Assembly (NCBI GenBank): GCA_001899805.1
Contig: MKWP01000015.1
Coordinates: 620,001-684,000 of the forward strand
Length of the DNA stretch: 64,000 nucleotides
From: Lysobacterales bacterium 66-474
GTDB taxonomy: Bacteria > Pseudomonadota > Gammaproteobacteria > Xanthomonadales > Rhodanobacteraceae
Reading direction: 5' to 3'
A model generated the notes under the pieces. That model was not told the DNA's origin, made no database searches, and saw nothing but the letters and a program-made list of their open reading frames with translations. A program made the translations under genes and the position numbers. This document shows, in pieces, positions 36,915 to 47,141 of the stretch. Positions within the stretch are counted from its first letter, which is position 1. Each line of letters begins with the position of its first letter.

Positions 36915-37313
36915 TCACTCCTGCACCTGCACTTGCAGCGGCACCGACTTCTGGAAGTGCACCAGGAAATCGATGTTGTAGATCCAGGGGATCTTCTTGT
37001 CGTAACTCACCTGCAACACCGAACCGCCTTTCGCGGTGTTCACGATGTGGACGTTGCCGCCCTTGAGGGTGTCGTCGTCGACGTACTGGAAGCTGCCCTT
37101 GAAGCCGAGGTCGGAACGAATCTCCTCGGGCGTCTTGCTGGCGAGGTTGGGCTCGGTGGCGATCTGGTTCATGGCCTTCACCACGCCCATGTATTCCATG
37201 TAGGCCGGCACCAGCTTCATCGCGGTGTATCCGAAAAATGCCACCACCACCAGGATGATCACGAACCCGATCAGGGTGATGCCCGATTGACGTTTCCCCG
37301 ATTGATACTTCAT
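36915..37313 (-). CDS. DUF4845 membrane-anchored protein between lepB and rnc
   Basis: A 132-residue protein with a prepilin-like N-terminus ([20 protein letters not shown]) and one membrane helix at about residues 10-29, then a small periplasmic domain. It belongs to the DUF4845 family, regularly found between lepB and rnc in gammaproteobacteria; the function is unknown. ATG 37313 is chosen for its position before the basic residues preceding the helix. Confidence 0.85.
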   Translation of the reverse strand: MKYQSGKRQSGITLIGFVIILVVVAFFGYTAMKLVPAYMEYMGVVKAMNQIATEPNLASKTPEEIRSDLGFKGSFQYVDDDTLKGGNVHIVNTAKGGSVLQVSYDKKIPWIYNIDFLVHFQKSVPLQVQVQE

Positions 37314-37483
37314 GGAGTCGCCCCCTCGAACTGCGTTTGGGATTTTGTCGCTCGTCGCCCGCGCCGCAACGCGCGCGCCGCCCACGGGACCCCGCGGGAC
37401 GCCAAGAGCTTAATGCAACACGCTGCCGGTGCGACGCGGGCGCAGCGTCAGTTGTCCATTTCGTGACCGGCGCACGCCGGATG

Positions 37484-38395
37484 TCAACGCAACACGGTGC
37501 CGATGCGGTGCCAGTCGGCAAGGCTGAACCAGATGAAGAATGCCTTGCCGGCGAGGTTGCCCTCAGGCACGAAGCCCCAGAAGCGGCTGTCCTCGCTGTC
37601 GTCGCGGTTGTCGCCCATCGCGAAGTAATGCCCCTGCGGCACCGTCCACTGGCAGCCGCCGCCGGGCAGCATGACGCCGCCGGAACCGATGCAGTTGTAC
37701 TGTTCGATGTAGCCGAACTGCAGGATCTGGTGCCTGGCGCCGTCGAGGTCTTCCTCGTGCAAGGTGACCGGCGACATCATGGGGTTTTCCTGCATCTGGA
37801 TGCTGACCTTGTCGGTGCCGCGATACGGGCCGATCAACGTCTGCGGCACCGGCTTGCCATCGACGAACAGCTGCTCGCCCTTGACCGCGATGGTGTCGCC
37901 CGGCAGGCCGACGATGCGCTTGATGTAATCCTCTTTCGGGTTCAGCGGGTAGCGAAACACCGCGATGTCGCCGCGTTGCGGTTCGCCGCTGTCCAGCGCT
38001 TCCAGGATCCGGGCGTTGGTCACCGGCAGCCGCAGGCCGTAGGCAAACTTGTTGACCAGCACGAAATCGCCGACCAGCAGGGTCGGCATCATCGAACCCG
38101 AGGGAATCCGGAACGGTTCGATCAGGAACGAACGGAACACCAGCACCGCCAGGATCACGGGGAAGAACGAGCGCGCGTAATCGACCAGCACCGGCTCGTG
38201 CGGCTTCTCGCCCTCGCCCGCCGCCCGTTCGCGTCGACGGCGCGCGAACAGCAGCTTGTCGCCCAGCCAGATCGCGAAGAACGCCGCGGTGATCAGCACC
38301 AGCGCCAGCGCGAAGTCGGAGGTCTTGTACCAGATGTACAGGCAGATGGCGACGATCGCCACCAGCACCACGGTTCCCAATGCGTCTTTCTTCAC
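37484..38395 (-). CDS. lepB: Signal peptidase I
   Basis: Inner-membrane peptidase that removes signal peptides of exported proteins, 303 residues. Two N-terminal membrane segments (about 7-24 and 28-47) precede the catalytic Ser in PSGSMMPTL and the catalytic Lys in DYIKRIVGLPGD, followed by the GDNRDDSEDSR box. It follows lepA after a repeat-filled spacer of 252 bases; a 170-base gap separates it from the DUF4845 gene. Confidence 0.96.
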   Translation of the reverse strand: MKKDALGTVVLVAIVAICLYIWYKTSDFALALVLITAAFFAIWLGDKLLFARRRRERAAGEGEKPHEPVLVDYARSFFPVILAVLVFRSFLIEPFRIPSGSMMPTLLVGDFVLVNKFAYGLRLPVTNARILEALDSGEPQRGDIAVFRYPLNPKEDYIKRIVGLPGDTIAVKGEQLFVDGKPVPQTLIGPYRGTDKVSIQMQENPMMSPVTLHEEDLDGARHQILQFGYIEQYNCIGSGGVMLPGGGCQWTVPQGHYFAMGDNRDDSEDSRFWGFVPEGNLAGKAFFIWFSLADWHRIGTVLR

Positions 38396-38647
38396 TGCGT
38401 GTTCCTTTTTCGTGCGGGCCTGCGCCGCGCCGCTACAGCATCATCGTCATGCCGGCGAAGGCCGGCATCCAGTGTCGTTCGTCATCCCGGCAGCGCCAAC
38501 GTCTCATTGTTCCCTTCCCCCGTTTGCGGGGGAAGGTGCCGAAGGCGGATGGGGGGCTCGCGAAGACTTCCCCCCATCCGGCGCTGCGCGCCACCACGGA
38601 GCTCCTTGCCATGGATGGCGGCTTCCCGCTCGCTGGAGAGGGGGATA
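38396..38647. repeat. lepA-lepB spacer with three repeat-like pieces
   Basis: This 252-base spacer holds a perfect hairpin ATGCCGGC-GAAG-GCCGGCAT (38449-38468) and a second one, CCTTCCCCCG-TTTG-CGGGGGAAGG (38513-38536). It also holds a stretch GGAGCTCC...CCATGGATGGCGGCTT (38598-38624) related to the left arm of the element at 42561. No gene is seen. The spacer separates two genes that are usually tightly linked. Confidence 0.65.
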
Positions 38648-40438
38648 TCACTTGTCGGTGCGCAACACCGCGAGGAATGCTTCCTGCGGAATCTCGACGC
38701 GGCCGACCTGCTTCATCCGCTTCTTGCCTTCCTTCTGTTTCTCCAGCAGCTTCTTCTTGCGCGACACGTCGCCGCCGTAGCACTTGGCCAGCACGTTCTT
38801 GCGCAACGCCTTCACCGTCGAGCGCGCGATCACCTGGCCGCCTATCGCGGCCTGGATCGCCACGTCGAACATCTGTCGCGGAATCAGCTCGCGCATCCGT
38901 TCGACCAGGTCGCGACCGCGGCGATCGGCCTGCGCACGATGCACGATCAGGCTGAGTGCGTCCACCCGGTCGCCGTTGATCAGCACGTCCACGCGCACGA
39001 ACGGGCCGGCTTCGAAACGGTCGAAGTGGTAGTCCATCGAGGCGTAGCCACGGCTGACCGATTTCAGGCGATCGAAAAAGTCCAGCACCACTTCCGCCAG
39101 GGGCATTTCATAGCTGATCCGTACCTGCGATGCGAGGTACTGGATCGAACGCTGCACGCCGCGCTTTTCCTCGCACAACGTGATCACCGCACCGACGTGC
39201 TCGGGCGGCGTCAGGATGTCGGCCACGATGATCGGTTCGCGGATCTCCTGCACGATCGGCGACGCCGGGAGTTTGGCCGGGTTGTCCAGCAACATGACTT
39301 CGCCATCGGTTTTCAGGACTTCGTAGACCACCGTCGGCGCGGTGGTGACGAGGTTGAGGCCGTATTCGCGCTCCAGGCGTTCCTGCACGATCTCCATGTG
39401 CAGCATGCCGAGGAAGCCGCACCGGAAACCGAAGCCCATCGCTTCCGATGACTCGGGCTCGAAGAACAGCGCTGCGTCATTGAGGCGCAGCTTGTCCAGT
39501 GCTTCGCGCAGCGCCGGGAAGTCGTCGGCCGCGACCGGAAACAGCCCGGCGAACACGCGCGGCTGCATGTGCTGGAAGCCGGGCAGCGGTTTTGCCGCCG
39601 GACTGGACGCGAGCGTCAATGTGTCACCCACCGGCGCGCCATGCACGTCCTTGATCGACGCGCACACGAAACCGACTTCGCCGGCGCCGAGTTTGTCGGT
39701 CCTGGTGCGCTTGGGCGTGAACACGCCGACCTGGTCGACTTCGTGCGCGCGCCCGGTGGACATCACCAGCAGCTTGTCGCCGGGCTTGATCTCGCCCTGC
39801 ATCACGCGCACCAGCGAGACCACGCCGAGGTAGTTGTCGAACCAGGAATCGATGATCAGCGCCTGCAGCCTGTCGGTGTCGCGCGGTTTCGGCGGCGGGA
39901 TGCGCGCGACGATCGCCTCCAGCACGTCGCGCACGTTCTCGCCGGTCTTGGCGCTGATCGCGACGGCATCGTCGGCGTGGATGCCGATCACCGCCTCGAT
40001 TTCCTCCTTCACCTTCGGGATGTCGGCGGTCGGCAGGTCGATCTTGTTGAGCACCGGCACGACTTCCAGGCCCATCTCGACCGCGGTGTAGCAGTTGGCG
40101 ACCGACTGCGCTTCGACGCCCTGCGCCGCGTCCACCACCAGCAACGCGCCTTCGCAAGCCGCCAGCGAACGCGAAACCTCGTAGCTGAAATCGACGTGGC
40201 CGGGCGTGTCGATGAAGTTCAGCTCATAGACCTTGCCGTCGCGCGCGGTGTACGGCAACGACACCGAACGCGCCTTGATGGTGATGCCGCGCTCGCGCTC
40301 GATCGGATTGTCGTCCAGCACCTGCGCTTCCATTTCGCGCTCGCTGAGGCCGCCGCAAATCTGGATGATGCGGTCGGCCAGCGTGGACTTGCCGTGGTCG
40401 ATGTGGGCGATGATGGAAAAGTTGCGGATCTGCTGCAT
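38648..40438 (-). CDS. lepA: Translation elongation factor 4 (LepA)
   Basis: Ribosomal GTPase EF4, 596 residues, the usual length. G motifs are [26 protein letters not shown] and LNKIDLP, followed by EF-G-like domains and the LepA-specific C-terminus. The ending ([51 protein letters not shown]) is diagnostic. The first gene of the lepA-lepB-rnc-era-recO block. Confidence 0.97.
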   Translation of the reverse strand: MQQIRNFSIIAHIDHGKSTLADRIIQICGGLSEREMEAQVLDDNPIERERGITIKARSVSLPYTARDGKVYELNFIDTPGHVDFSYEVSRSLAACEGALLVVDAAQGVEAQSVANCYTAVEMGLEVVPVLNKIDLPTADIPKVKEEIEAVIGIHADDAVAISAKTGENVRDVLEAIVARIPPPKPRDTDRLQALIIDSWFDNYLGVVSLVRVMQGEIKPGDKLLVMSTGRAHEVDQVGVFTPKRTRTDKLGAGEVGFVCASIKDVHGAPVGDTLTLASSPAAKPLPGFQHMQPRVFAGLFPVAADDFPALREALDKLRLNDAALFFEPESSEAMGFGFRCGFLGMLHMEIVQERLEREYGLNLVTTAPTVVYEVLKTDGEVMLLDNPAKLPASPIVQEIREPIIVADILTPPEHVGAVITLCEEKRGVQRSIQYLASQVRISYEMPLAEVVLDFFDRLKSVSRGYASMDYHFDRFEAGPFVRVDVLINGDRVDALSLIVHRAQADRRGRDLVERMRELIPRQMFDVAIQAAIGGQVIARSTVKALRKNVLAKCYGGDVSRKKKLLEKQKEGKKRMKQVGRVEIPQEAFLAVLRTDK

Positions 40439-40573
40439 GGGGGTGCGGCGCCGGAATCGGTCGATGCAAACCGCCGATTATCGCATGGCGCGCCCCATCC
40501 ACCGGGCATCCGGAGAAAACCCGCCACGCTGGACATTCATGCCAACCAAGCTTCGCACGTCGCGCGGCCAGCG

Positions 40574-40602
40574 GGCTACTTCCTGTTTGGCAGAAAGTAG
40601 CC
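40574..40602. repeat. Intergenic inverted repeat of the CTACTTTCTG type upstream of lepA
   Basis: GGCTACTTCCTG faces CAGAAAGTAGCC around a 5-base loop with one mismatch. It lies in the 258-base gap between lepA and the lipoprotein gene, which otherwise shows no coding sequence. Sequences of this GCTACTTTCT...AGAAAGTAGC type are common dispersed repeats in Xanthomonadaceae and Pseudomonas (recalled, not checked). Confidence 0.55.
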
Positions 40603-40696
40603 AAAGGCCATGGCGCCGAAGGCGGTGGCCGAACGAACATCGTGTTCGTTCGACGGCCCTTGCGGACCCCGGGCCCCCGGCCCGCGCCGTCTTCGC

Positions 40697-41314
40697 TTAC
40701 ATTTGCGCGAACTTGAAGGTGGCACCGCTGGGGTCGATGGCCGCCTTCACGGCCGCTTCATCGGCCTGTTCGCCCATGAACAACACCACCACGCCCTTGA
40801 ACGAACCCGGCGATGCCTGCTTGAACGCGGCTTCCAGCACCTGCGCGGTGGTCGCGGAGTCCGGCCCGCCCACGGCGATCATGTTGCCCGGCAAAACCGT
40901 GGCGATGACCGTACCGTTCAAGCTGTCCTGGACGCGGGAGATCGCGCCCTGGTTGTCCGGGTACTTGCCCGAGGGCACGAAATACGCGTACGGCGCATTC
41001 GTGATGTCGCCCAGGTTGTCGGTGACGAGCTCCTGCATGTACGCTTGCCAGACCGAAGCCGAGATGTTCGCGCGCGCGCACGTGTCATCTTCCTCGGTCG
41101 CATCGGCTTCCGCCGCGGAGGTTCCCGAGGTGGCCGGTGCAGAAGCCTTGGGATGCTTGTCCTGGCAGTCCTTGATGGCGGCGTCCACGTCGGCGTCGGA
41201 TGGCCGTGTGGCCTTGGCCTGGGTGGCGGTCCCGGCCTGGCCGCCCTGGTGGCAGGCGCTCAGCCCCAGCGTGCCGAGCAACGCGATGACGGCGATGAAA
41301 AGGAATTTGCGCAT
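40697..41314 (-). CDS. Uncharacterised lipoprotein
   Basis: A 205-residue protein with a signal peptide and lipobox (LLGTLGLSAC), a low-complexity threonine/alanine-rich stretch, and a conserved-looking C-terminal domain (DNLGDITNAPYAYFVPSG, VIATVLPGNMIAVGGPDS, FKGVVVLFMGEQADEAAVK). The family and function are not recognised. ATG 41314 is preferred because GAGGTG lies just upstream; GTG 41323 is possible. It lies six bases after coaD. Confidence 0.7.
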   Translation of the reverse strand: MRKFLFIAVIALLGTLGLSACHQGGQAGTATQAKATRPSDADVDAAIKDCQDKHPKASAPATSGTSAAEADATEEDDTCARANISASVWQAYMQELVTDNLGDITNAPYAYFVPSGKYPDNQGAISRVQDSLNGTVIATVLPGNMIAVGGPDSATTAQVLEAAFKQASPGSFKGVVVLFMGEQADEAAVKAAIDPSGATFKFAQM

Positions 41315-41319
41315 GACGA

Positions 41320-42526
<1,207 letters not shown>

Positions 42527-42610
42527 GCGGGAATCACGAACCTGTCCATTCGCGGTCGCCGTCGTGAAAAGTCAGGATGGAGTTCTTGGCCATGGACGGC
42601 GGCCTTGGGC

Positions 42611-42655
42611 TCTCGGCCACGGAGTTCTCGGCCACGGAGCTCTCGGCCATGGATG
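42611..42655 (+). repeat. 15-bp tandem repeat, three units
   Basis: Units TCTCGGCCACGGAGT, TCTCGGCCACGGAGC and TCTCGGCCATGGATG follow without gap; the first two differ at one base and the third at three. The same kind of unit, TCTTGGCCATGGACG, occurs just upstream (42585-42599), suggesting the array grew from the left arm of the element. Confidence 0.85.
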
Positions 42656-42663
42656 GCAGCTCC

Positions 42664-42690
42664 GGCAGCCCTGGCAGCCCTGGCAGCCCT
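42664..42690 (+). repeat. 9-bp tandem repeat, three perfect units
   Basis: GGCAGCCCT is repeated three times without mismatch, immediately before the shared 16-mer of the element and about 136 bases before the ftsY start. Confidence 0.85.
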
Positions 42691-42825
42691 GAAGCCCGTT
42701 CCGGTGCCGGCAATCGCCATACCTTCGATACCACGAGGATTCGCTGCGCGGCGATCAGGGATGATCGCATCGGTAAAGCAAGCGGGTGTTAGCATTTCGG
42801 CACTGATCCTTCCTGCCTGACTCCG

Positions 42826-43938
42826 ATGCCGAGCCTCTGGAACAAACTCGCCAATCGCAAACCGCCGCCCCCGGTCGATCGCGGGCCCGCGCCGTTGGAC
42901 GACGAAGCGCCCGTCGCACCGAGCATACCTGCGCGGCAGGAACCCGGCTCGCCCGGATGGCACGCATCCGCATTGCCGAACATCGCCAATGGCCCGGACG
43001 ACCTGCTCGCCACCGCAGCCGCGGCGGTGCCGCGGCGAGGCTGGCGCGAACGCCTGTCGGACAGCGGTTTCGCGCGCGGCCTGTCGTCCCTGTTCGCGCG
43101 CAATCCGGTGCTCTCCGACGAACTGCTGGACGAACTGGAAATCACCCTGCTTTCGGCCGACGTCGGCGTCAATGCCACCGCCGAACTGATCGACGACCTG
43201 CGCCGGCGCATGCACAAGCGCGAATTCGCCGACGCGGCGGCCTTGCGCGAAGCCTTGCGCTCGCGCATGGTCGCGCTGCTGGAACCGGTCGCGCAACCGC
43301 TCGACCCGGGCGGACGCAAGCCGTTCGTGTTGCTGGTGGTCGGCGTCAACGGGGTCGGCAAGACCACCACCATCGGCAAGCTGGCGCGCCGCTTCCAGCA
43401 GGAGAAGCGCGACGTGCTGCTGGCCGCGGGCGACACCTTCCGCGCAGCCGCGGTCGCGCAGTTGCAGGAATGGGGCGGCCGGCTGGGCGTGCCGGTGTGT
43501 TCGCAGGGACAGGGCGCGGATTCGGCCAGCGTGATCTTCGACGCGCTGCAGATGGCGGACGCACACGGCAAGGACGTCATGATCGCCGACACCGCCGGAC
43601 GTCTGCACACCCGATCCGGCTTGATGGACGAACTGGCCAAGGTCAGGCGCGTGCTCGGCAAGCTCGACGCCGAGGCGCCGCACGAAGTGCTGATGGTGAT
43701 CGACGGCACCACCGGCCAGAACGCGATCAACCAGGTCCGCCAATTCATCGACGCGATCGGCGTCACCGGACTTGCCGTGACCAAGCTCGACGGCACCGCC
43801 AAGGGCGGCGTGGTGTTCGCGCTGGCACGCGAGTTCGCGCTGCCGATACGCTACGTGGGCCTGGGCGAACGCGCGGAGGACTTGCGCACGTTCGAGGCGC
43901 GCGCCTTCCTCGACGGGCTTCTCCCGGCATCCGCCTGA
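42826..43938 (+). CDS. ftsY: Signal recognition particle receptor FtsY
   Basis: SRP receptor GTPase that docks ribosome-SRP complexes at the membrane, 370 residues. A short acidic/proline-rich A region is followed by the N domain (about 75-155) and G domain: GVNGVGKTTTIGKLA, AAGDTFRAAAVAQL, IADTAGRLHT, TKLDGTAKGG and GLGERAEDL. No ftsE/ftsX follow; an AsmA-like gene and mutY come next. Confidence 0.96.
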   Translation: MPSLWNKLANRKPPPPVDRGPAPLDDEAPVAPSIPARQEPGSPGWHASALPNIANGPDDLLATAAAAVPRRGWRERLSDSGFARGLSSLFARNPVLSDELLDELEITLLSADVGVNATAELIDDLRRRMHKREFADAAALREALRSRMVALLEPVAQPLDPGGRKPFVLLVVGVNGVGKTTTIGKLARRFQQEKRDVLLAAGDTFRAAAVAQLQEWGGRLGVPVCSQGQGADSASVIFDALQMADAHGKDVMIADTAGRLHTRSGLMDELAKVRRVLGKLDAEAPHEVLMVIDGTTGQNAINQVRQFIDAIGVTGLAVTKLDGTAKGGVVFALAREFALPIRYVGLGERAEDLRTFEARAFLDGLLPASA

Positions 43939-43945
43939 GGCAACC

Positions 43946-45124
43946 GTGCCCGCATCCGCGCCAACGTCGCGGCACCTGCTGCGCTGGATCGCACTGGCGA
44001 TCGCCGCGGTGCTGGTCGCGCTGGCGGTGGCACTGGTGGTGTACGTCCATCACCTGCTGCAACCGCAACGCTTCACCACGCTGCTGGAAAACGACCTTGC
44101 CGCCGCCGGCATTCGGCTGGACCTGGACGCGCCCGCCGAACCCACCCTGTTTCCGCATCCCGGCGTGCAACTGCAGGGTTTCAGCTTGACCAACATCGGA
44201 TCGGGCACACCGGTACTGCAGGCCTCCGGCGCCACCATCGTGGTGCCGTGGCGAGCCCTGCTGCACGGCGACGTCGCCATCGAACGCGTGGACGTGAACG
44301 CGCCGCGCCTGGACCTTGGCGAACTGGAAACCCTGCTCGCGCGACTGCCGCACCACGCCGGCCCGCCGCGCCTGCCCACCATCGCGACCGGCGTGCACAT
44401 GAGCCAGGGCACGCTCACCCGCAATGGTTCGCCATTGCTGTTCGATTTGAGCCTCGTGACCGGTGCGCTGGCGCCCGGCCAGCGGTTTCGTCTCGACGCA
44501 TCCGCGCGCACCGCCGCGGGGCGCAGGTTGACCGGCATGTTCGCCACCACGCCTTCCGCGGTCCGCGACGGCGTCATCGACCTGGACTCGCTGCAGGTCG
44601 GCATTGCCGAGCAACACGGCGCCGCGCTGCAGCTCGAAGGGCGGGGCAGCTGGCGCGGTGGCGAGGATCTCGCCCTGCAGCTTGCCGGCAGCTTGCTGCA
44701 CCGCTCGTTCGCGCCGCCGCCGCCCGCATCGGGCGCAACCCGCGCCAAGGCCGGCGCGGGTGCGGTGTCTTCGGCTCCCCCGACGACCGACGACAACGTC
44801 ATCGACAAGATCGAACTGCAGATCGCCCCGGCGCGCGCCGGCGTTCCGTTGACGGTCACGCTGAAGCTGGACGGCGACGATGCACATGCCGACCTGCGCA
44901 TGCAGCCCACCCAGTTCGACGATTGGTGGACGCGCCTGCTGGCCGCCCAACCGGGCGAGCCTTCGGGCCACTTGCCGTTCACCGGAACCGCGCAGGCGAA
45001 ACAACTCGACCTGGGCTGGCTCAAGGCCACCGACATCAGCATCGACGCCGGAACCGACCTCGCGCCTGCGCCGGGTACGTCGACTGGACCCGCGCCCGCC
45101 TCCGCGACCTCGGGTGGACACTGA
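43946..45124 (+). CDS. AsmA-family protein
   Basis: A 392-residue protein with one N-terminal membrane helix (about residues 13-36) and an AsmA N-terminal-type region: LQPQRFTTLLENDLAAAG, then a lipid-channel-like succession of beta strands. The C-terminus is short and ends in a threonine/proline/alanine-rich tail, so it is smaller than E. coli AsmA (about 617 residues). AsmA-like proteins serve outer-membrane lipid balance. Start GTG 43946, 7 bases after ftsY; the stop lies beside the mutY start. Confidence 0.78.
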   Translation: MPASAPTSRHLLRWIALAIAAVLVALAVALVVYVHHLLQPQRFTTLLENDLAAAGIRLDLDAPAEPTLFPHPGVQLQGFSLTNIGSGTPVLQASGATIVVPWRALLHGDVAIERVDVNAPRLDLGELETLLARLPHHAGPPRLPTIATGVHMSQGTLTRNGSPLLFDLSLVTGALAPGQRFRLDASARTAAGRRLTGMFATTPSAVRDGVIDLDSLQVGIAEQHGAALQLEGRGSWRGGEDLALQLAGSLLHRSFAPPPPASGATRAKAGAGAVSSAPPTTDDNVIDKIELQIAPARAGVPLTVTLKLDGDDAHADLRMQPTQFDDWWTRLLAAQPGEPSGHLPFTGTAQAKQLDLGWLKATDISIDAGTDLAPAPGTSTGPAPASATSGGH

Positions 45125-45128
45125 CTCC

Positions 45129-46175
45129 GTGGACGGCTTCGCGCGCCGCCTGCTCGCTTGGTACGACCTGCACGGCCGCCACGACCTGCCCTGGCAGGAC
45201 ACCCGCGGGCATCGACGCACGCCCTATCGTGTATGGGTTTCCGAGGTGATGTTGCAGCAAACCCAGGTCGTGACGGTGATCCCGTATTTCGAACGCTTCG
45301 TCGCCGCGTTGCCCGACCTGCCGTCGCTGGCCGCGGCCGACGAGGATCGCGTGCTCGCATTGTGGTCCGGCCTCGGCTACTACCGGCGTGCTCGCCACCT
45401 GCACGCGGCCGCACGCGTCTGCGCGGCGCAACATGGCGGCGACCTCCCGCGCGATTTCGACACGCTCGCCGCGCTGCCCGGCATAGGACGCTCCACCGCC
45501 GGCGCGATCCTTGCGCTGGCGCACGACCGGCGCCACGCCATCCTCGACGGCAACGTCAAGCGCGTGCTGAGCCGCTGGCACGGCATGCGCGGCTGGCCGG
45601 GTGAACGCGTGGTCGAGAACGCGTTGTGGAAACACGCCGAAGCTCACACGCCGGCGGCGCGCGTCGCCGACTACACGCAGGCGATCATGGATCTCGGCGC
45701 GACCGTGTGCACCCGCGGCAACCCTCGCTGCGACGCCTGCCCATTGGCAAGCGATTGCGTCGCGCTGCGCGGCGGACTCGTGGCGGAAATTCCCGCGCCC
45801 CGTCCCGCGCGCGCATCCCCGGAACGACAATCCGTGTTCGTGGTGCTGCGCGATCGACAAGACCGCATCTTGTTGCAACGCCGTCCACCGCAAGGCATCT
45901 GGCCGGGCCTCTGGAGCCTGCCGGAAGCGGCCGATGCGAGCGGCGCGCGTGAACTTGCGTCGCGCCTTGCCGAACTCGACGGCGCCGCCGCCGCGGCGCT
46001 GCCGGAAATCCACCACGCCTTCACTCATTTCAAGTTGCTGGCGACGCCGCTGGAATGGCGCGGCGTGCGCATGCATCCCGGCATCGCGGACGATCCGGCA
46101 TTGCGCTGGTGCTCCCGAACCGAAATCGCGACACTGGGCGTTCCCGCGCCTGTCAGAAGGATGCTGGCCTCATGA
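45129..46175 (+). CDS. mutY: A/G-specific adenine DNA glycosylase
   Basis: Removes adenine opposite 8-oxoguanine. The 348-residue product shows the catalytic Glu in SEVMLQQTQV, the helix-hairpin-helix LPGIGRSTAGAILALAHD with the catalytic Asp, and the [4Fe-4S] cysteines in CTRGNPRCDACPLASDC. A C-terminal NUDIX-like recognition domain begins near residue 235 (VFVVLRDRQDRILLQRRP). Start GTG 45129 lies four bases after the AsmA-like gene; GTG 45114 would overlap it. Confidence 0.94.
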   Translation: MDGFARRLLAWYDLHGRHDLPWQDTRGHRRTPYRVWVSEVMLQQTQVVTVIPYFERFVAALPDLPSLAAADEDRVLALWSGLGYYRRARHLHAAARVCAAQHGGDLPRDFDTLAALPGIGRSTAGAILALAHDRRHAILDGNVKRVLSRWHGMRGWPGERVVENALWKHAEAHTPAARVADYTQAIMDLGATVCTRGNPRCDACPLASDCVALRGGLVAEIPAPRPARASPERQSVFVVLRDRQDRILLQRRPPQGIWPGLWSLPEAADASGARELASRLAELDGAAAAALPEIHHAFTHFKLLATPLEWRGVRMHPGIADDPALRWCSRTEIATLGVPAPVRRMLAS

Positions 46176-46186
46176 AAACATGTTCT

Positions 46187-46313
46187 GCGATCATCCATGA
46201 TCGCGGCTTCGTTCGATGATCGTTTGCATCCAACCCGCCGCCACTTCACGCACACCAGGACGGCCAAAGCCACCGTCCATGGTCAAGAGCTCCTTGTCCT
46301 GGCTTTTCACCAC
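46187..46313 (-). repeat. Dispersed intergenic palindromic element, inverted copy between mutY and yggX
   Basis: Read on the minus strand it starts GTGGTGAAAAGCCAGGA, continues with GAGCTCTTGACCATGGACGG and ends in the palindrome GCGATCATGGATGATCGC (46204-46187). The left arm matches 42561-42600 closely in the opposite orientation. It separates mutY from yggX, which are adjacent in many gammaproteobacteria, and ends 18 bases before the yggX start. Confidence 0.65.
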
Positions 46314-46331
46314 AGCCTGCCTCGACCCAGA

Positions 46332-46577
46332 ATGACGCATACCGTCTATTGCATCAAATCAAAGCGCGAAACCGAAGGGTTGGAACGTCCGCCCTGGCCG
46401 GGCGAACTCGGCCAGCGCATCTATCGGCACATCGGCAAGCAGGCGTGGCAACAGTGGCTCGACCACCAGACCATGCTGATCAACGAGAACCGCCTGTCGC
46501 CGGTCGATCCCGCGGTACGCAGGATGCTGGCCGGAGAAATGCAGCGGTTCCTGTTCGGAGAGGATGCAGCCGGCTAG
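46332..46577 (+). CDS. yggX: Iron-trafficking/oxidative-damage protection protein YggX
   Basis: An 81-residue cytoplasmic protein that protects Fe-S enzymes from oxidative damage. Conserved features are the Cys at residue 7, PGELGQRIYRHIGKQAWQQW and QTMLINENRL. The tail is shorter than in E. coli YggX (about 91 residues). Its stop overlaps the stop of the convergent DUF6491 gene (CTAG). The usual mutY partner is 156 bases upstream, separated by the repeat element. Confidence 0.93.
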   Translation: MTHTVYCIKSKRETEGLERPPWPGELGQRIYRHIGKQAWQQWLDHQTMLINENRLSPVDPAVRRMLAGEMQRFLFGEDAAG

Positions 46578-47017
46578 CTGCTGGAAGCCGGCGCAGGATT
46601 CCCCTTCGCCTTCCTCGCCTTCTCCGCATCCTGCTTCATCTTCAACTCGTCCACCGGCACGATCTTGAGGATCTTGCAGCGCTGGTGGTCGAAGGTGATG
46701 AAGTCGAAGTTGCGGTACAGCATGTTGTTCCTGGAGGTCAAACCGATGCCGTTCGCGAATGCGAGGTTGCTGCATGGCGTCTGCACGGTCAGCAGGTACA
46801 GCTTGTTCACGCCGAACCAGAGCGCCACGGTGTCGGGTGCGAGGTACTGGAATCCATTGATCTGGAAGTACCTGACGTGGTCCACCGGCGCTTCGGCATA
46901 CTTCTGGTACCGCGCCAGGTCGGCGCGTTCCGAATCGGTCTGTTGCGCCCATGCCGGCAGCGCGGCAAAACCGGCCAGCAACAACATGAACGCCGCAATT
47001 TTCCGGACGGTCGGCAT
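46574..47017 (-). CDS. DUF6491-type exported protein
   Basis: A 147-residue protein with a signal peptide (AAFMLLLAGFAALPAWAQ) and a small domain containing YFQINGFQYLAPDTVALWFG, LLTVQTPCSNLAFANGIGLT and QRCKILKI. The two cysteines could form a disulfide. The pattern fits DUF6491, found in Xanthomonadales, of unknown function. ATG 47032 would add five residues. Confidence 0.7.
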   Translation of the reverse strand: MPTVRKIAAFMLLLAGFAALPAWAQQTDSERADLARYQKYAEAPVDHVRYFQINGFQYLAPDTVALWFGVNKLYLLTVQTPCSNLAFANGIGLTSRNNMLYRNFDFITFDHQRCKILKIVPVDELKMKQDAEKARKAKGNPAPASSS

Positions 47018-47141
47018 CTTGATCCACCGCATGCTCGGGAAGGCGTTTCTGACTATACTTGCCGCGCGGTCCGGCGGATGAGCAGGCGCTGACCGCCGGT
47101 CACGCGCGACCGCACCCAGCGACAGGAGCTGCCCGAAGGCC

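Larger units (their letters stand above)
42561..42768 (+). repeat. Dispersed intergenic palindromic element, fullest copy (rsmD-ftsY gap)
   Basis: The left arm starts GTCGTGAAAAGTCAGGA and runs into CTTGGCCATGGACGGCGGC; it matches, inverted, the copy at 46187-46313. The right end is the palindrome GCGATCAGGGATGATCGC (42751-42768). The interior includes two tandem arrays (42611-42655 and 42664-42690) and a 16-mer GAAGCCCGTTCCGGTG also present at 51969. It fills most of the divergent rsmD/ftsY promoter region. Confidence 0.65.
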
